In this document: in pieces, positions 44,159-55,915 of the stretch
Layout of the letters: every line of letters begins with the position of its first letter
How positions within the stretch are numbered: the first letter of the stretch is position 1
DNA from: an uncultured Lacinutrix sp.
Lineage (GTDB): Bacteria > Bacteroidota > Bacteroidia > Flavobacteriales > Flavobacteriaceae
Assembly: GCF_947500325.1 (NCBI RefSeq)
Contig: NZ_CANMRQ010000016.1
Coordinates: forward strand, 1-64,000
Direction: 5' to 3'
DNA length: 64,000 nucleotides
Notes under the pieces: generated by a model
Seen by the model: only the letters and a program-made list of their open reading frames with translations
What the model was told of the DNA's origin: nothing
Database searches by the model: none
Made by a program: the position numbers and the translations under genes

Positions 44159-44350
44159 TGTTTAATTAAAGTGTTTCTTTATAGTTAGTTATAACAGTCA
44201 TTTTTATAGTAATAGCAGGACTGTTTTAAAGCGAGACAAATATGTGAACAAAAAACTTAAAAAAAAAATCATTTGCTATTGAATATTTAGTTTTTTTTTC
44301 TCATACTTTACAACAAAACGAAACTACAAAAAAAAAATTATAATCTAGAT

Positions 44351-44749
44351 ATGAAAAGTGATAAAATTGAAATAAGAATTCGATATGCCGAAACTGACCA
44401 AATGGGAGTCGTTCATCACGGAAATTATGCATTATATCTGGAAATGGCACGTATTGAATGGTTGAGAAAACTCGGGATTTCTTACAAAAAAATGGAGGAA
44501 GAAGGAGTTGCCTTACCTGTTACGTCATTAAGTGTAAAATATAAGAAAACGATACATTATGATGATGTAATTACAGTGAAAACAACACTTAAAAAAAGAC
44601 CTACTGCAAGCATAGAATTTGACTATGAAATATTGAATGATTCGTCAGAGGTTCTATCAACTGCAAATACAGTTTTAGTATTTGTAGATTTAAAGACAAA
44701 TAGACCTACTAGGCCTCCAAAATATATTTTAGATGCTCTAGAAATTTAA
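44351..44749 (+). CDS. Acyl-CoA thioesterase (YbgC/FadM, hotdog fold)
   Basis: A 132-residue 4-hydroxybenzoyl-CoA-thioesterase-like protein. The RIRYAETDQMGVVHHGNYALYLEMARIEWLRKLG region (cited in part: YAETDQMGVVHHGNY) contains the catalytic Asp of the family near residue 17. It hydrolyses acyl-CoA of uncertain chain length in the cytoplasm. It is divergent from dnaA and overlaps the YigZ gene by 4 bases at the stops. Confidence 0.9.
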   Translation: MKSDKIEIRIRYAETDQMGVVHHGNYALYLEMARIEWLRKLGISYKKMEEEGVALPVTSLSVKYKKTIHYDDVITVKTTLKKRPTASIEFDYEILNDSSEVLSTANTVLVFVDLKTNRPTRPPKYILDALEI

Positions 44750-45360
44750 TTTCCAATCTTTTTTATAGCTACTTTATATATAGATTCAAATATTTCCTGA
44801 ATTGTTTTTGCATCTTTTTTTCTTACCGAAATAGTAATTTGACAGTTTAACTCTAATTTTTGATTTATGATATTTAGATTTTTTTCTTTAATGACACGCA
44901 TTACTTTATTCATTAAATCATATTCACATGTAACTAAAAAATCAATATTTATAGTTCGTTCTTCAATAATAGAAGTTTCTAAAGCCAATTGGGCTCCAGT
45001 TCTGTAGGCATTAATTAATCCTCCAACGCCTAATTTTACACCTCCAAAATAACGTACAACAACTATTAAAATATTTGTTAAACCAAAAGACTGTATTTGA
45101 CCATATATTGGTGCACCAGCACTATTACTAGGTTCACCATCATCATTTGCTCTGTATTTTATTGTTTCGGTACCAATTTGATATGCATAACACCAATGAC
45201 GCGCTTGGTGATGTTGTTTTTTTAATGTTTCAATATGAGATTTTATCTCTTCTTCTGAGATTACAGGGAAGGCATAGCCAAAAAATTTCGAATTTTTATC
45301 TTTAAAGAGAGCTTCTTCAGATGGTTTTGTAATTGTTTTATATGTGTCGTCTATTTCCAA
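44746..45360 (-). CDS. YigZ/IMPACT-family protein
   Basis: A 204-residue protein with an N-terminal UPF0029 domain (about 15-125: KNSKFFGYAFPV, HHQARHWCYAYQIG, DDGEPSNSAGAPIYGQIQ, VVRYFGGVKLGVGGLINAYR) and a C-terminal DUF1949 domain (about 140-200). The family relates to eukaryotic IMPACT/YIH1, which affects translation control; the bacterial role is unclear. It is the last gene of the minus-strand ribD group, one base after the EamA transporter gene. Confidence 0.9.
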   Translation of the reverse strand: MEIDDTYKTITKPSEEALFKDKNSKFFGYAFPVISEEEIKSHIETLKKQHHQARHWCYAYQIGTETIKYRANDDGEPSNSAGAPIYGQIQSFGLTNILIVVVRYFGGVKLGVGGLINAYRTGAQLALETSIIEERTINIDFLVTCEYDLMNKVMRVIKEKNLNIINQKLELNCQITISVRKKDAKTIQEIFESIYKVAIKKIGN

Positions 45361-45361
45361 A

Positions 45362-46219
45362 TTATGTGCTTGCTACTAATATTATACTAAGAATTGCTAA
45401 TCCAATACCTAGCCAGTTTTTTCTAATTAATCGTTCGTTAAATATAATTATTCCCAGTACAGTTGATATCATTACTATAGCTACATTATTAATTGTAAAG
45501 ACTGTAGAACTGTTTAGGTCTTCATTTTGTAATGCTTTGAGTAGGTATACAATTGAAAAATAATTTGGAACACCTAAAAGAATACCACCTAAAACGTTTT
45601 TCCATTTAAAACTAAAATCTTTTTTTATTATTAAGGTCACAAAACCTATTAAGCCAGCGCAGCTAAATACAACAGCTGAAAAATAAGGAATCTCTTGTGT
45701 CGATACATAATTAGTTTCCATATACTTTATAAAAGTATCTATAATTCCAGACCCAATAAATAATAAAAGAGGGTAAATTAATGCTTTTTTGTTGAGGGCT
45801 GTTTTAGATTTTTCTTTAACTGAGGTGAAGTATACAGCTAAAAGTGCTATGATAATTCCTAATATTTTAAAAAGACTTAGTTGTTCTTTGTAAACACATA
45901 CTGCAAATATTATAGGTACAACTACAGACATTTTTCCAGCGACTGAAGCGACTGATAATCCATTTTTTTGAGAAGTTAAAGCCATTAAGTTGAAAATAAA
46001 TATAAATAGAAAACCTAATATAATAGCACCAACAAACCACTGTTTACTTGGGATTAGACTTAGGTTTACTTGGCCGTTGTACAGTAAAAAACCACAAGTA
46101 CCAGCTACTATGTAATTAACAATTATAGCGTGAAGTGTATTGATGTCGTACTTCTCGAAATACTTAAAGAATACATATAATGAGCTGGAAAATAATATAC
46201 TTAATACTAGGTTAATCAA
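45362..46219 (-). CDS. EamA/DMT-family transporter
   Basis: A 285-residue inner-membrane protein with ten predicted helices in two EamA repeats of five (about 1-135 and 145-285). The ALTSQKNGLSVASVAGKMSVVVP and TVFTINNVAIVMISTVLGIIIFNERL segments are typical, the latter with the glutamate common near the end of EamA repeats. Substrates of this family range from amino acids to metabolites and cannot be told here. It overlaps the HAD phosphatase gene by 4 bases (ATGA), so they are coupled. Confidence 0.85.
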   Translation of the reverse strand: MINLVLSILFSSSLYVFFKYFEKYDINTLHAIIVNYIVAGTCGFLLYNGQVNLSLIPSKQWFVGAIILGFLFIFIFNLMALTSQKNGLSVASVAGKMSVVVPIIFAVCVYKEQLSLFKILGIIIALLAVYFTSVKEKSKTALNKKALIYPLLLFIGSGIIDTFIKYMETNYVSTQEIPYFSAVVFSCAGLIGFVTLIIKKDFSFKWKNVLGGILLGVPNYFSIVYLLKALQNEDLNSSTVFTINNVAIVMISTVLGIIIFNERLIRKNWLGIGLAILSIILVAST

Positions 46220-46827
46220 AATAGGTTATTTTTAATTTTAAATAAATCTATAATATCTTCAGTTTTTGGGTTGTTGTTCCAAACGTTAATACCTAATAAT
46301 GAAGCAGCATCTGTATTCTCTTTGGTATCATCAATAAACAAACACTCATTAGCTTTTAGTTTGTTTTCTTTTAAAACAAATTCAAAAATATTGGCATTGG
46401 GTTTTCTTAAATTGATTTCATGAGACAAATAGAACTTATCAAAAGCATTTTTGAAATCACTGTAAAATGGAATGTGCTTTATTATGCAATCTATATGTAA
46501 TTCGTTTGTATTGCTTAACAAAATTAATGTATACTTTTTTTCTTTTGCTAATTGTTCAATAAAAGCTAGTCGTTTTGGAGGAAAGTCACATATTATATAA
46601 TTCCAAGCCTCAATAATATTATCTTTTGAGAGTTTAGGGAAGTTATCACAATAAAACTCTAAAAACTCATCGGTTGAAAGTAGTCCTTGTTCATATAGTG
46701 TATTAATAGCTGTTAATTCTTCAGATAACTCGTCTATTTCAAATAACTCTAAAGCATTTTTCATTGCGCCTTCTTTATCTAAATTGATGAATACGTCACC
46801 GAAATCGAAAATTATTGTTTTAATCAT
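46216..46827 (-). CDS. HAD-family phosphatase
   Basis: A 203-residue HAD-IA phosphatase: motif I IIFDFGDVFINLDKEGA near residue 5, cap (about 16-85), motif II LILLSNTNELH near 100, the motif III lysine in NLRKPNANIFEF near 146, and motif IV CLFIDDTKENTDAA near 162. It is close in pattern to YihX-like phosphatases. Lying 32 bases downstream of ribD, it is a candidate for the loosely assigned dephosphorylation step of riboflavin synthesis, but that rests on position only. Confidence 0.85.
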   Translation of the reverse strand: MIKTIIFDFGDVFINLDKEGAMKNALELFEIDELSEELTAINTLYEQGLLSTDEFLEFYCDNFPKLSKDNIIEAWNYIICDFPPKRLAFIEQLAKEKKYTLILLSNTNELHIDCIIKHIPFYSDFKNAFDKFYLSHEINLRKPNANIFEFVLKENKLKANECLFIDDTKENTDAASLLGINVWNNNPKTEDIIDLFKIKNNLF

Positions 46828-46859
46828 GTATTTGTCTAAATTTTTACCAAGTCTATTCT

Positions 46860-47843
46860 TTAGCTATTCTTGTATATTCTTAGGGTGTCGTCTAATATTT
46901 TTTCTTCAGAAATTAAGGCTCCAAAAAAACGCGGTGCTTTTACTCCTTCTTTAAATTGAGTTGCTCCGGTAAAAACCCGTGCTTCATCCCAAAGATCTTC
47001 ATCTATAAATAATTGTAATGTTTTTGTGCCGCCTTCAATAATAATAGAGTTGATATTCTGTTTGTATAGAATATTACATATCGCTTTAGCCGAATTATCT
47101 TTTAGGGTCAACGTTTCTGCTTCGGGATTAAAAACGGTATACTCATTAGATAATAAGTTGTTTTTATCTAAAACTATTCTAACAGGGTTTTCGCCAATCC
47201 AATCTCTAACGGTTAAACTGGGATTGTCTTTTATTACAGTATTGGTACCAACTAATATAGCTTGTTCTTCGGCTCTCCATTTATGTACTAATTGCCTTGA
47301 AAGTGTATTAGTAATCCAAACAGGTTTATGTTCTTCTTTTGTTTTGGGAGCTATAAAGCCATTATTGGTTTCTGCCCATTTTAGTATAATATACGGGCGT
47401 TTTTTATTATGAAAAGTAAAAAAACGTTTATGGTGTGCTTTACATTCATTTTCTAAAACCCCAATTGTAACTTTTATGCCATTATCCATGAGTTTTTTTA
47501 TGCCTTTTCCAGCAACTTCTGGGTTGTCATCTACACAGCCAATAACAACATTTGGTATATTATGATGAATAATTAAATCGCTACACGGTGGTGTTTTTCC
47601 ATAATGTGAGCATGGTTCTAAAGTAACATATAAAGTAGAAGCTTTTAAAATAGACTTATCCTTTACAGAGTTTATAGCATTAACTTCTGCATGACTACCA
47701 CCATATTTACTAGTAAAACCTTCTCCTATAATTTCATTATTATGTACAATAATTGCACCTACCATAGGATTAGGTCTTGTAGTTCCTAAACCGCTTTTTG
47801 CAATTTGTATGCAACGCTTTATATAAGTTTCGTTTTTGGTCAA
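46860..47843 (-). CDS. ribD: Bifunctional diaminohydroxyphosphoribosylaminopyrimidine deaminase/reductase
   Basis: RibD carries out the second and third steps of riboflavin synthesis. The N-terminal deaminase (about 1-145) has the zinc motif GGSHAEVNAI near 45 and PCSHYGKTPPCSD near 77; the C-terminal reductase (about 150-327) includes RPYILKWAETNNGFIAP, AILVGTNTVIKDNPSLTVR and SIIIEGGTKTLQLF. Its 327 residues are slightly short but complete. It follows the LEA-like lipoprotein gene by 2 bases and leads into HAD, EamA and YigZ genes. Confidence 0.97.
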   Translation of the reverse strand: MTKNETYIKRCIQIAKSGLGTTRPNPMVGAIIVHNNEIIGEGFTSKYGGSHAEVNAINSVKDKSILKASTLYVTLEPCSHYGKTPPCSDLIIHHNIPNVVIGCVDDNPEVAGKGIKKLMDNGIKVTIGVLENECKAHHKRFFTFHNKKRPYIILKWAETNNGFIAPKTKEEHKPVWITNTLSRQLVHKWRAEEQAILVGTNTVIKDNPSLTVRDWIGENPVRIVLDKNNLLSNEYTVFNPEAETLTLKDNSAKAICNILYKQNINSIIIEGGTKTLQLFIDEDLWDEARVFTGATQFKEGVKAPRFFGALISEEKILDDTLRIYKNS

Positions 47844-47845
47844 TG

Positions 47846-48301
47846 CTAAAGTTTAATTTTTACATCTTCAGTTTTATCTATAGTGTAAGTATGAGAAAAA
47901 CCAAGAACTTTATATTTTATATCTCCTATATACTGGACTTTCATCTTCTTATTTAAAATGCTATTTAAAATACCACTAAGGTTATTTATGTTTAAAATTT
48001 TCTTGGCAGGGATATTCGCAGTTAAGGGAATCGAAAATTCTTTTTTTGCTGGTACTTTAAAACTCTCAGAAGAAATAATGGCCATTTCAACATCATTAAT
48101 AACAACGCGAATGCCTTCAGATTTTAATTCACCTCCAACATCATTAGGGTTGTTAAAAAAAGCATCTGCACTTAAACTTACAAATTCAGAATTAGAGTCT
48201 ACAACCTTAATATTTTCTACTCTTAAAAACTCTGGTTTTTCGTTTACTTTACAGCTTAATATTGTGAGTATAATTGTTGATAAGATTATAAGCTTCTTCA
48301 T
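47846..48301 (-). CDS. LEA type 2-like lipoprotein
   Basis: A 151-residue lipoprotein (lipobox ILSC, Cys17). The mature part has the beta-sandwich pattern of LEA14/WHy proteins: FVSLSADAFFNNPNDVGGELKS, VNDVEMAIISSES-like strand, VPAKKEFSIPLTANIP. These domains are linked to desiccation in plants but their bacterial role is unclear. It is the first gene of the ribD group and is divergent from a GNAT gene. Confidence 0.75.
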   Translation of the reverse strand: MKKLIILSTIILTILSCKVNEKPEFLRVENIKVVDSNSEFVSLSADAFFNNPNDVGGELKSEGIRVVINDVEMAIISSESFKVPAKKEFSIPLTANIPAKKILNINNLSGILNSILNKKMKVQYIGDIKYKVLGFSHTYTIDKTEDVKIKL

Positions 48302-48366
48302 CTTTGTTTTTTTAGAATTAATGTATCTTCATACCTTTAAATATGGCGTAAAAATACTATAATAAA

Positions 48367-48858
48367 GTGAGTAATAATAATATCATTATAAGGGAAATTG
48401 AACTGGGAGATAATGCACAAATAGAACAAGTAATACGTGGTTGTTTTCCAGAGTTTAAAATACCATTAGAAGGTACTGCATATACAGATCCTGAAACAAA
48501 ACGTATGTTTGAGTCTTATCAAAATAATAATGATGTTTATTATGTGGTTGATTTAAAAGGTGAGATTTTAGGTGGTGGAGGTTTAAAGCCATTAAAAGGG
48601 TATGAAGCTACTGTTTGTGAGATTCAAAAAATGTATTTTTCCCCAAAAGTGAGAGGAAAAGGATATGGTAAGTTAATGTTTGAAAAATGTATGGAATCTG
48701 CCAAGGTATTAGGCTATAAACAGTGTTATTTAGAGTCTGCTCCACAATTAAAAGCCGCTATACATATTTACGAGCAATTTGGTTTTAAACATCTAGACGC
48801 TCCATTAGGAAGTACTGGGCATACAGCTTGTGCCGTGTGGATGATTAAAGATTTATAA
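48367..48858 (+). CDS. GNAT-family N-acetyltransferase
   Basis: A 163-residue acetyltransferase, starting with GTG at 48367. The acetyl-CoA motif is KMYFSPKVRGKGYGKLMFEKCMESA near 89 (R-G-K-G-Y-G), followed by CYLESAPQLKAAIHIYEQFGFK. The substrate is unknown. It lies 17 bases upstream of prmC and is probably co-transcribed with it. Confidence 0.88.
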   Translation: MSNNNIIIREIELGDNAQIEQVIRGCFPEFKIPLEGTAYTDPETKRMFESYQNNNDVYYVVDLKGEILGGGGLKPLKGYEATVCEIQKMYFSPKVRGKGYGKLMFEKCMESAKVLGYKQCYLESAPQLKAAIHIYEQFGFKHLDAPLGSTGHTACAVWMIKDL

Positions 48859-48875
48859 TTTTAGAGTAATAAAAA

Positions 48876-49735
48876 GTGCTGTTAAAAGATTTACAAAATA
48901 TATTCCACAAGGAATTAGATGTTATATATGCTAAAGAAGAGGTTGCTAGTTTCTTTTATATGTTGGTTGAATCGTTTTATAATATTTCACGCTTGCAGTT
49001 AGCTCTTGATACAGGAATTACTATAACAAAAGTGGAGCAAGATATTGTTTTTCAGGCTTTAGATGAATTAAAAAGAGAAATCCCAATACAATATATTATT
49101 GGGGAAACTGAATTTTATGGATTACCCTTTAAAGTGAACACGCACACTTTAATACCTAGGCCTGAAACTGAAGAGTTAGTTGCTTTAATTGTTGGAAATT
49201 ATAAAAATATAGAAAAACTAAATGTAATAGATATAGGTACAGGAAGTGGCTGTATAGCTGTTTCATTAGCTAAAAATATAGAGAATGCTAAGGTTTATGC
49301 GTTAGACATTTCTGAAGAAGCATTAAAAATTGCAAAGCAAAATGCAGAGTTAAATGCTGTTGATATTACTTTTATTGAGAATAGTATTTTAGATAGTCAT
49401 GATTTTGAAATTGATCTTGTACATAAGTTTGATGTAATAGTCTCTAATCCACCATACGTTAGAAATCTTGAAAAAGAAGAGATTAAAAATAATGTGCTTA
49501 ATAATGAACCACATTTAGCTTTATTTGTAGATGATAACAATCCATTAATTTTTTATAAAGCGATTACTGAATTTGCTATTGAAAAATTAAAACCAAGAGG
49601 GGAATTGTATTTTGAAATAAACGAATATCTAGGAAATGAAACTAAAACATTGGTAGAAAGCTATGGTTTTAATAATGTGAAAGTGATAAAAGATATGTTT
49701 GGAAGAGATAGAATGTTAATAGCAACGAAACCTAA

Positions 49736-49739
<4 letters not shown>
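48876..49739 (+). CDS. prmC: Peptide-chain-release-factor N5-glutamine methyltransferase
   Basis: PrmC methylates the GGQ glutamine of release factors RF1 and RF2. The 287-residue protein has an N-terminal helical domain (about 1-85) and a Rossmann methyltransferase domain with VIDIGTGSGCIAVSLA near 117 and the catalytic VSNPPYVRNLE near 189. It starts with GTG (48876), the only sensible start. The downstream lipoprotein gene overlaps its stop by 4 bases. Confidence 0.95.
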
Positions 49740-52947
<3,208 letters not shown>

Positions 52948-53008
52948 AAATGATTATTTAATATTTTTTTTTATTTTAGTAAAATCTACCATTTTCATTT
53001 AATTAAAA

Positions 53009-53710
53009 ATGTATAATCTAAATAGTTACAAAAAGCCTATTGTTGTTTTACTTTTAATTTCTGGATTAACTTTTTTAATAGGAGCGAGTTTTTATATGGG
53101 TTTTATTACTCGTATAGCTAGGTCTGGGATAATAATGTTTACTTATATTTTATACTTATTGTATAAAAAACCAGGAGATATGTTTTTTGGTATATTTCTA
53201 TTAAGCACTTTGTTGTTAGAGATACTGTTTTATTTTAGTTATTATTTTGATTTTTTTAGAAGTGAATCTTTAAATGGTATACTATGTTTGATTTCTTATA
53301 TAAGTTTATTTAATCATTTAGCATTAGGAACTAAAATTTTAGTAGTTGCGAAAAAGTACTTTTATCATTTAATTATTTCCTTATTAATAGGTGTATTAGC
53401 ATTTTTAAAGCTTAATGCTTTTCTGTCTTATCATTATACAGGATTTGCTAATTCTATACTTCACTTATCCTATAATATATTTGTTGTTCTTGCTTTGTTG
53501 TTTTCCTTTTTTAATTACCTAAGTAAAAAAGATAATAAAGCTATAATGTTATTTGTGGCATCTATTAGTTTGGTACTTTTAGAGTTTTTAGACTTAGCTT
53601 CATATTATAATAATGGCAATTCTATTCTTCGCTTTTTTAGAGCATCTTTCTTTTTGTTAGGTTTTTATTTTTTATATAGATATATAACAAATATTAAGGT
53701 TTCTGTCTAA
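53009..53710 (+). CDS. Multi-pass membrane protein, tandem paralogue A
   Basis: A 233-residue protein with about seven or eight hydrophobic helices and almost no loops. Together with three genes downstream it forms a family: same length, the same helix pattern, a conserved central YN-(I/L)-(F/C)-V-x-L-x-x-x-F-S-(F/L)-x-x-Y segment (here YNIFVVLALLFSFFNYL near 157), a short K/D-rich loop, then LLFVAS...E and a final Y-(I/V)-Y-I-T. I do not recognise the family; the topology recalls YhhN-type enzymes but no motif proves it. Confidence 0.65.
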   Translation: MYNLNSYKKPIVVLLLISGLTFLIGASFYMGFITRIARSGIIMFTYILYLLYKKPGDMFFGIFLLSTLLLEILFYFSYYFDFFRSESLNGILCLISYISLFNHLALGTKILVVAKKYFYHLIISLLIGVLAFLKLNAFLSYHYTGFANSILHLSYNIFVVLALLFSFFNYLSKKDNKAIMLFVASISLVLLEFLDLASYYNNGNSILRFFRASFFLLGFYFLYRYITNIKVSV

Positions 53711-53775
53711 AATTATAATCTACTGTTTCTTAGTTGGTTATAATTAAATAAAGGTTTTTCTTACATGTATTTTGA

Positions 53776-53797
53776 CGATTAAATGCATATTTTATCG
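53776..53797. promoter_or_regulatory. 22-bp inverted repeat at paralogue B promoter
   Basis: Arms CGATTAAAT and ATTTTATCG with a 4-base GCAT centre (one mismatch). It ends exactly 19 bases before the -10 TATATTTA at 53817-53824, so it covers the -33 position. The same element in the same place precedes paralogue C. Confidence 0.6.
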
Positions 53798-53844
53798 ATT
53801 ATTCGTGTGATAGTTATATATTTACCCCAGATTTAGATTTAATA

Positions 53845-54543
53845 ATGAGTAGAAAAAGATATTTAGATATTGTTTTTTTAGCGTTTTCGCTAATGTTTTT
53901 AGTTACAATATTTTCAGATTATAATTTTGCTTATAAAATTTTAAGGGTTGCAATAGTACCATTAATCATGTTGTTTTGCTTTATGAGTTTGATTAATAAG
54001 AAGAATATTTTTTTTGTTCTTTTTTTAATCACTTTTTTTATTGCAGAGTTTGTCTATGTTTTTCGTTTTAATAATCATAGTTTAAGTTATTATTTGTCTA
54101 ATATAAATTATGCTTTGTCTTATATTTTTTTGTTTGTTCATATTGTACTAAATATTAATTTTAGGACGCTTTTGAAACAATTTGTATTTCATTTAATAAT
54201 TTTAATAGCTTTAGGAGGTTATATTTTTTATGCACTAGATAATATGATGAGTTATCATGAGCATAATGTTATACCTACATCGTATTATGTTATAGAGTCT
54301 GTCTATAATCTGTTTGTGATTTTAGTTTTTGTATTTTCGTTTTTACAATACATCCATGATATGAATAAGAGATCTCTTTTGTTATTTCTAGCGTCTTTAT
54401 TCTTGTGTTTTTCTGAACTTACTCAGGTTGCTTATTTTTACATTAAAGCAGAAAAAATGATTAACATTGTATATTCAGTATTTTTAATTATTGGATTTTG
54501 TTTTGCTTATTGCTATATCAATAGCGAGAAATCTTATAATTAA
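53845..54543 (+). CDS. Multi-pass membrane protein, tandem paralogue B
   Basis: A 232-residue protein with about eight hydrophobic helices. It shares with A, C and D the central YNLFVILVFVFSFLQYIHD segment near 153, the KRSLLLFLASLFLCFSELTQVAYF helix near 172, and the C-terminal IIGFCFAYCYIN. It is closest to paralogue C. The gene has its own promoter with a 22-bp inverted repeat at -33. Function unknown. Confidence 0.65.
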   Translation: MSRKRYLDIVFLAFSLMFLVTIFSDYNFAYKILRVAIVPLIMLFCFMSLINKKNIFFVLFLITFFIAEFVYVFRFNNHSLSYYLSNINYALSYIFLFVHIVLNINFRTLLKQFVFHLIILIALGGYIFYALDNMMSYHEHNVIPTSYYVIESVYNLFVILVFVFSFLQYIHDMNKRSLLLFLASLFLCFSELTQVAYFYIKAEKMINIVYSVFLIIGFCFAYCYINSEKSYN

Positions 54544-54604
54544 AATCTTGTTTTTTAAGGGGGATATTCACCAGTTTTTTACTTTCTTTTTGAAAACCTT
54601 TAAA

Positions 54605-54653
54605 CGATTAAATACGCTTTTTATCGTTAAATAGCATTTTTATTGTATATTTG
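54605..54653 (+). promoter_or_regulatory. 22-bp inverted repeat and -10 of paralogue C
   Basis: Arms CGATTAAAT (54605-54613) and TTTTTATCG (54618-54626) around ACGC, then 19 bases, then TATATTTG (54646-54653), a consensus Bacteroidetes -10. Spacing and sequence match the element before paralogue B. Confidence 0.6.
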
Positions 54654-54677
54654 CAGTCCCAATGTCTATTACTAAAA

Positions 54678-55394
54678 ATGAAAATTAACAAACTACAAGT
54701 TGTAAGTGGTTGTATTATTGTGCTTGCCTGTGTGTTTTTAACAGGTGTGCTTTTTAATATAGAAATACTTTCAAATTATTCACGAGCAGTTATATTGCCC
54801 TTTTTTGTGTACCTCTATTTCTTAGAATCTGAAACAAAAAGTCCTTATTTTGCTACTTTTTTAATAGCATGCTCAGTAGCTGAACTTTCTAAAATGTTTT
54901 GGAATTTTGATTATGTTTTATTCTCTAAAGTAAGTAACCTGTGTTATGTAGTTGCTTATATTAATTTATTGATATATATAACAAGGAGTATAAATTTTGA
55001 AATTCTATTTAAAAAGTTTAAAACACATATTACTGTGCTGCTTGTTTTTAACACGTACATTATATTCACATTAAATAATATGATAGCCGCCGATAGTGGT
55101 ATAGAAGTATATACATTTAATTTTTTAATTGAATGCATCTACAATGTCTGCGTATTATTAATTCTTTCATTTTCATTGTTAAACTATTTATATCATGATT
55201 CTAAAAGAGGACTGCTACTTTTTCTAGCAAGTGTTTGTATTGTTTTTTCAGAAATGATGCAGGTAGCTTATCTTTTTGTTTCAGCAAAATACGCTCTAAA
55301 CTTGGCTTATTCTATTTTATTAATAGCAGGTTTTTATTTAGTGTATGTATATATTACTTCAAAAATTAACAAATATTACGACGTGTTACTTTAA
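54678..55394 (+). CDS. Multi-pass membrane protein, tandem paralogue C
   Basis: A 238-residue protein (ATG at 54678, MKINKLQVVSG; the longer frame would begin inside the promoter). About eight helices; the family signature reads YNVCVLLILSFSLLNYLYHDSKRGLLLFLAS near 150 (cited in part), then SEMMQVAYLF and FYLVYVYITSK. It shares the charged pair after the fourth helix with B. The 3' end overlaps the convergent DoxX gene by 9 bases. Function unknown. Confidence 0.65.
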   Translation: MKINKLQVVSGCIIVLACVFLTGVLFNIEILSNYSRAVILPFFVYLYFLESETKSPYFATFLIACSVAELSKMFWNFDYVLFSKVSNLCYVVAYINLLIYITRSINFEILFKKFKTHITVLLVFNTYIIFTLNNMIAADSGIEVYTFNFLIECIYNVCVLLILSFSLLNYLYHDSKRGLLLFLASVCIVFSEMMQVAYLFVSAKYALNLAYSILLIAGFYLVYVYITSKINKYYDVLL

Positions 55395-55760
55395 AAAGGG
55401 GATTTGTTTTTTGTATAGAAAAAGCACTATAGCTGCTAATATAAAAGTTACTATAGCTGTAGTAAAAAGTACGCCGCTATCTCCATTTATTTCTATACCT
55501 AACTTGGTTAAATGCATAAAAATAGCGCCTCCAATAACTCCAATTGTTAATGAAGCACCAATCCATATTGTTTTTGGAATTAAAATAAGAATACCAGCAA
55601 TTAGTTCTAAAACACCAATACCTATTCTTCCGTATGGTTCTAGTCCAACTTGTTGAAAAATATAAACACTATCTGGATGTGCAGTAAATTTGAATCTTAA
55701 TGTTTGTATTAAAATAATAGCTATTATTAATCTAATAGTAAAAAGGATTTTAGTCTTCAT
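55386..55760 (-). CDS. DoxX-like membrane protein
   Basis: A 124-residue protein with four transmembrane helices. The pattern of DoxX-like proteins is clear: IRLIIAIILIQTLRFKF, a PYGRIGIGVLELIAGILILIP helix near 43, and GGAIFMHLTKLGIEINGDSG near 76. Members include quinol-oxidase-associated and sulfur-metabolism subunits, but many are unassigned. It lies inside the paralogue group in opposite orientation. Confidence 0.82.
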   Translation of the reverse strand: MKTKILFTIRLIIAIILIQTLRFKFTAHPDSVYIFQQVGLEPYGRIGIGVLELIAGILILIPKTIWIGASLTIGVIGGAIFMHLTKLGIEINGDSGVLFTTAIVTFILAAIVLFLYKKQIPFLK

Positions 55761-55915
55761 GATTTGTTTGGTTTTTAATTTTGTTGAATAATAGGAGGAT
55801 TCCTTACATAGTAATTTACTAATATCAAAATAGTATTTAATTGATTAAAAGTAAGTAAAACAGCTATAAAACCTGTTTTTGGTATATTTAGCAGACTTTA
55901 TTTGAGAGTACTATT

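Noticed and set aside
44159-44350. Replication origin upstream of dnaA
   Set aside because: Only one imperfect DnaA box (TTGTTCACA) and no cluster or repeats. In Bacteroidetes the origin is often away from dnaA.
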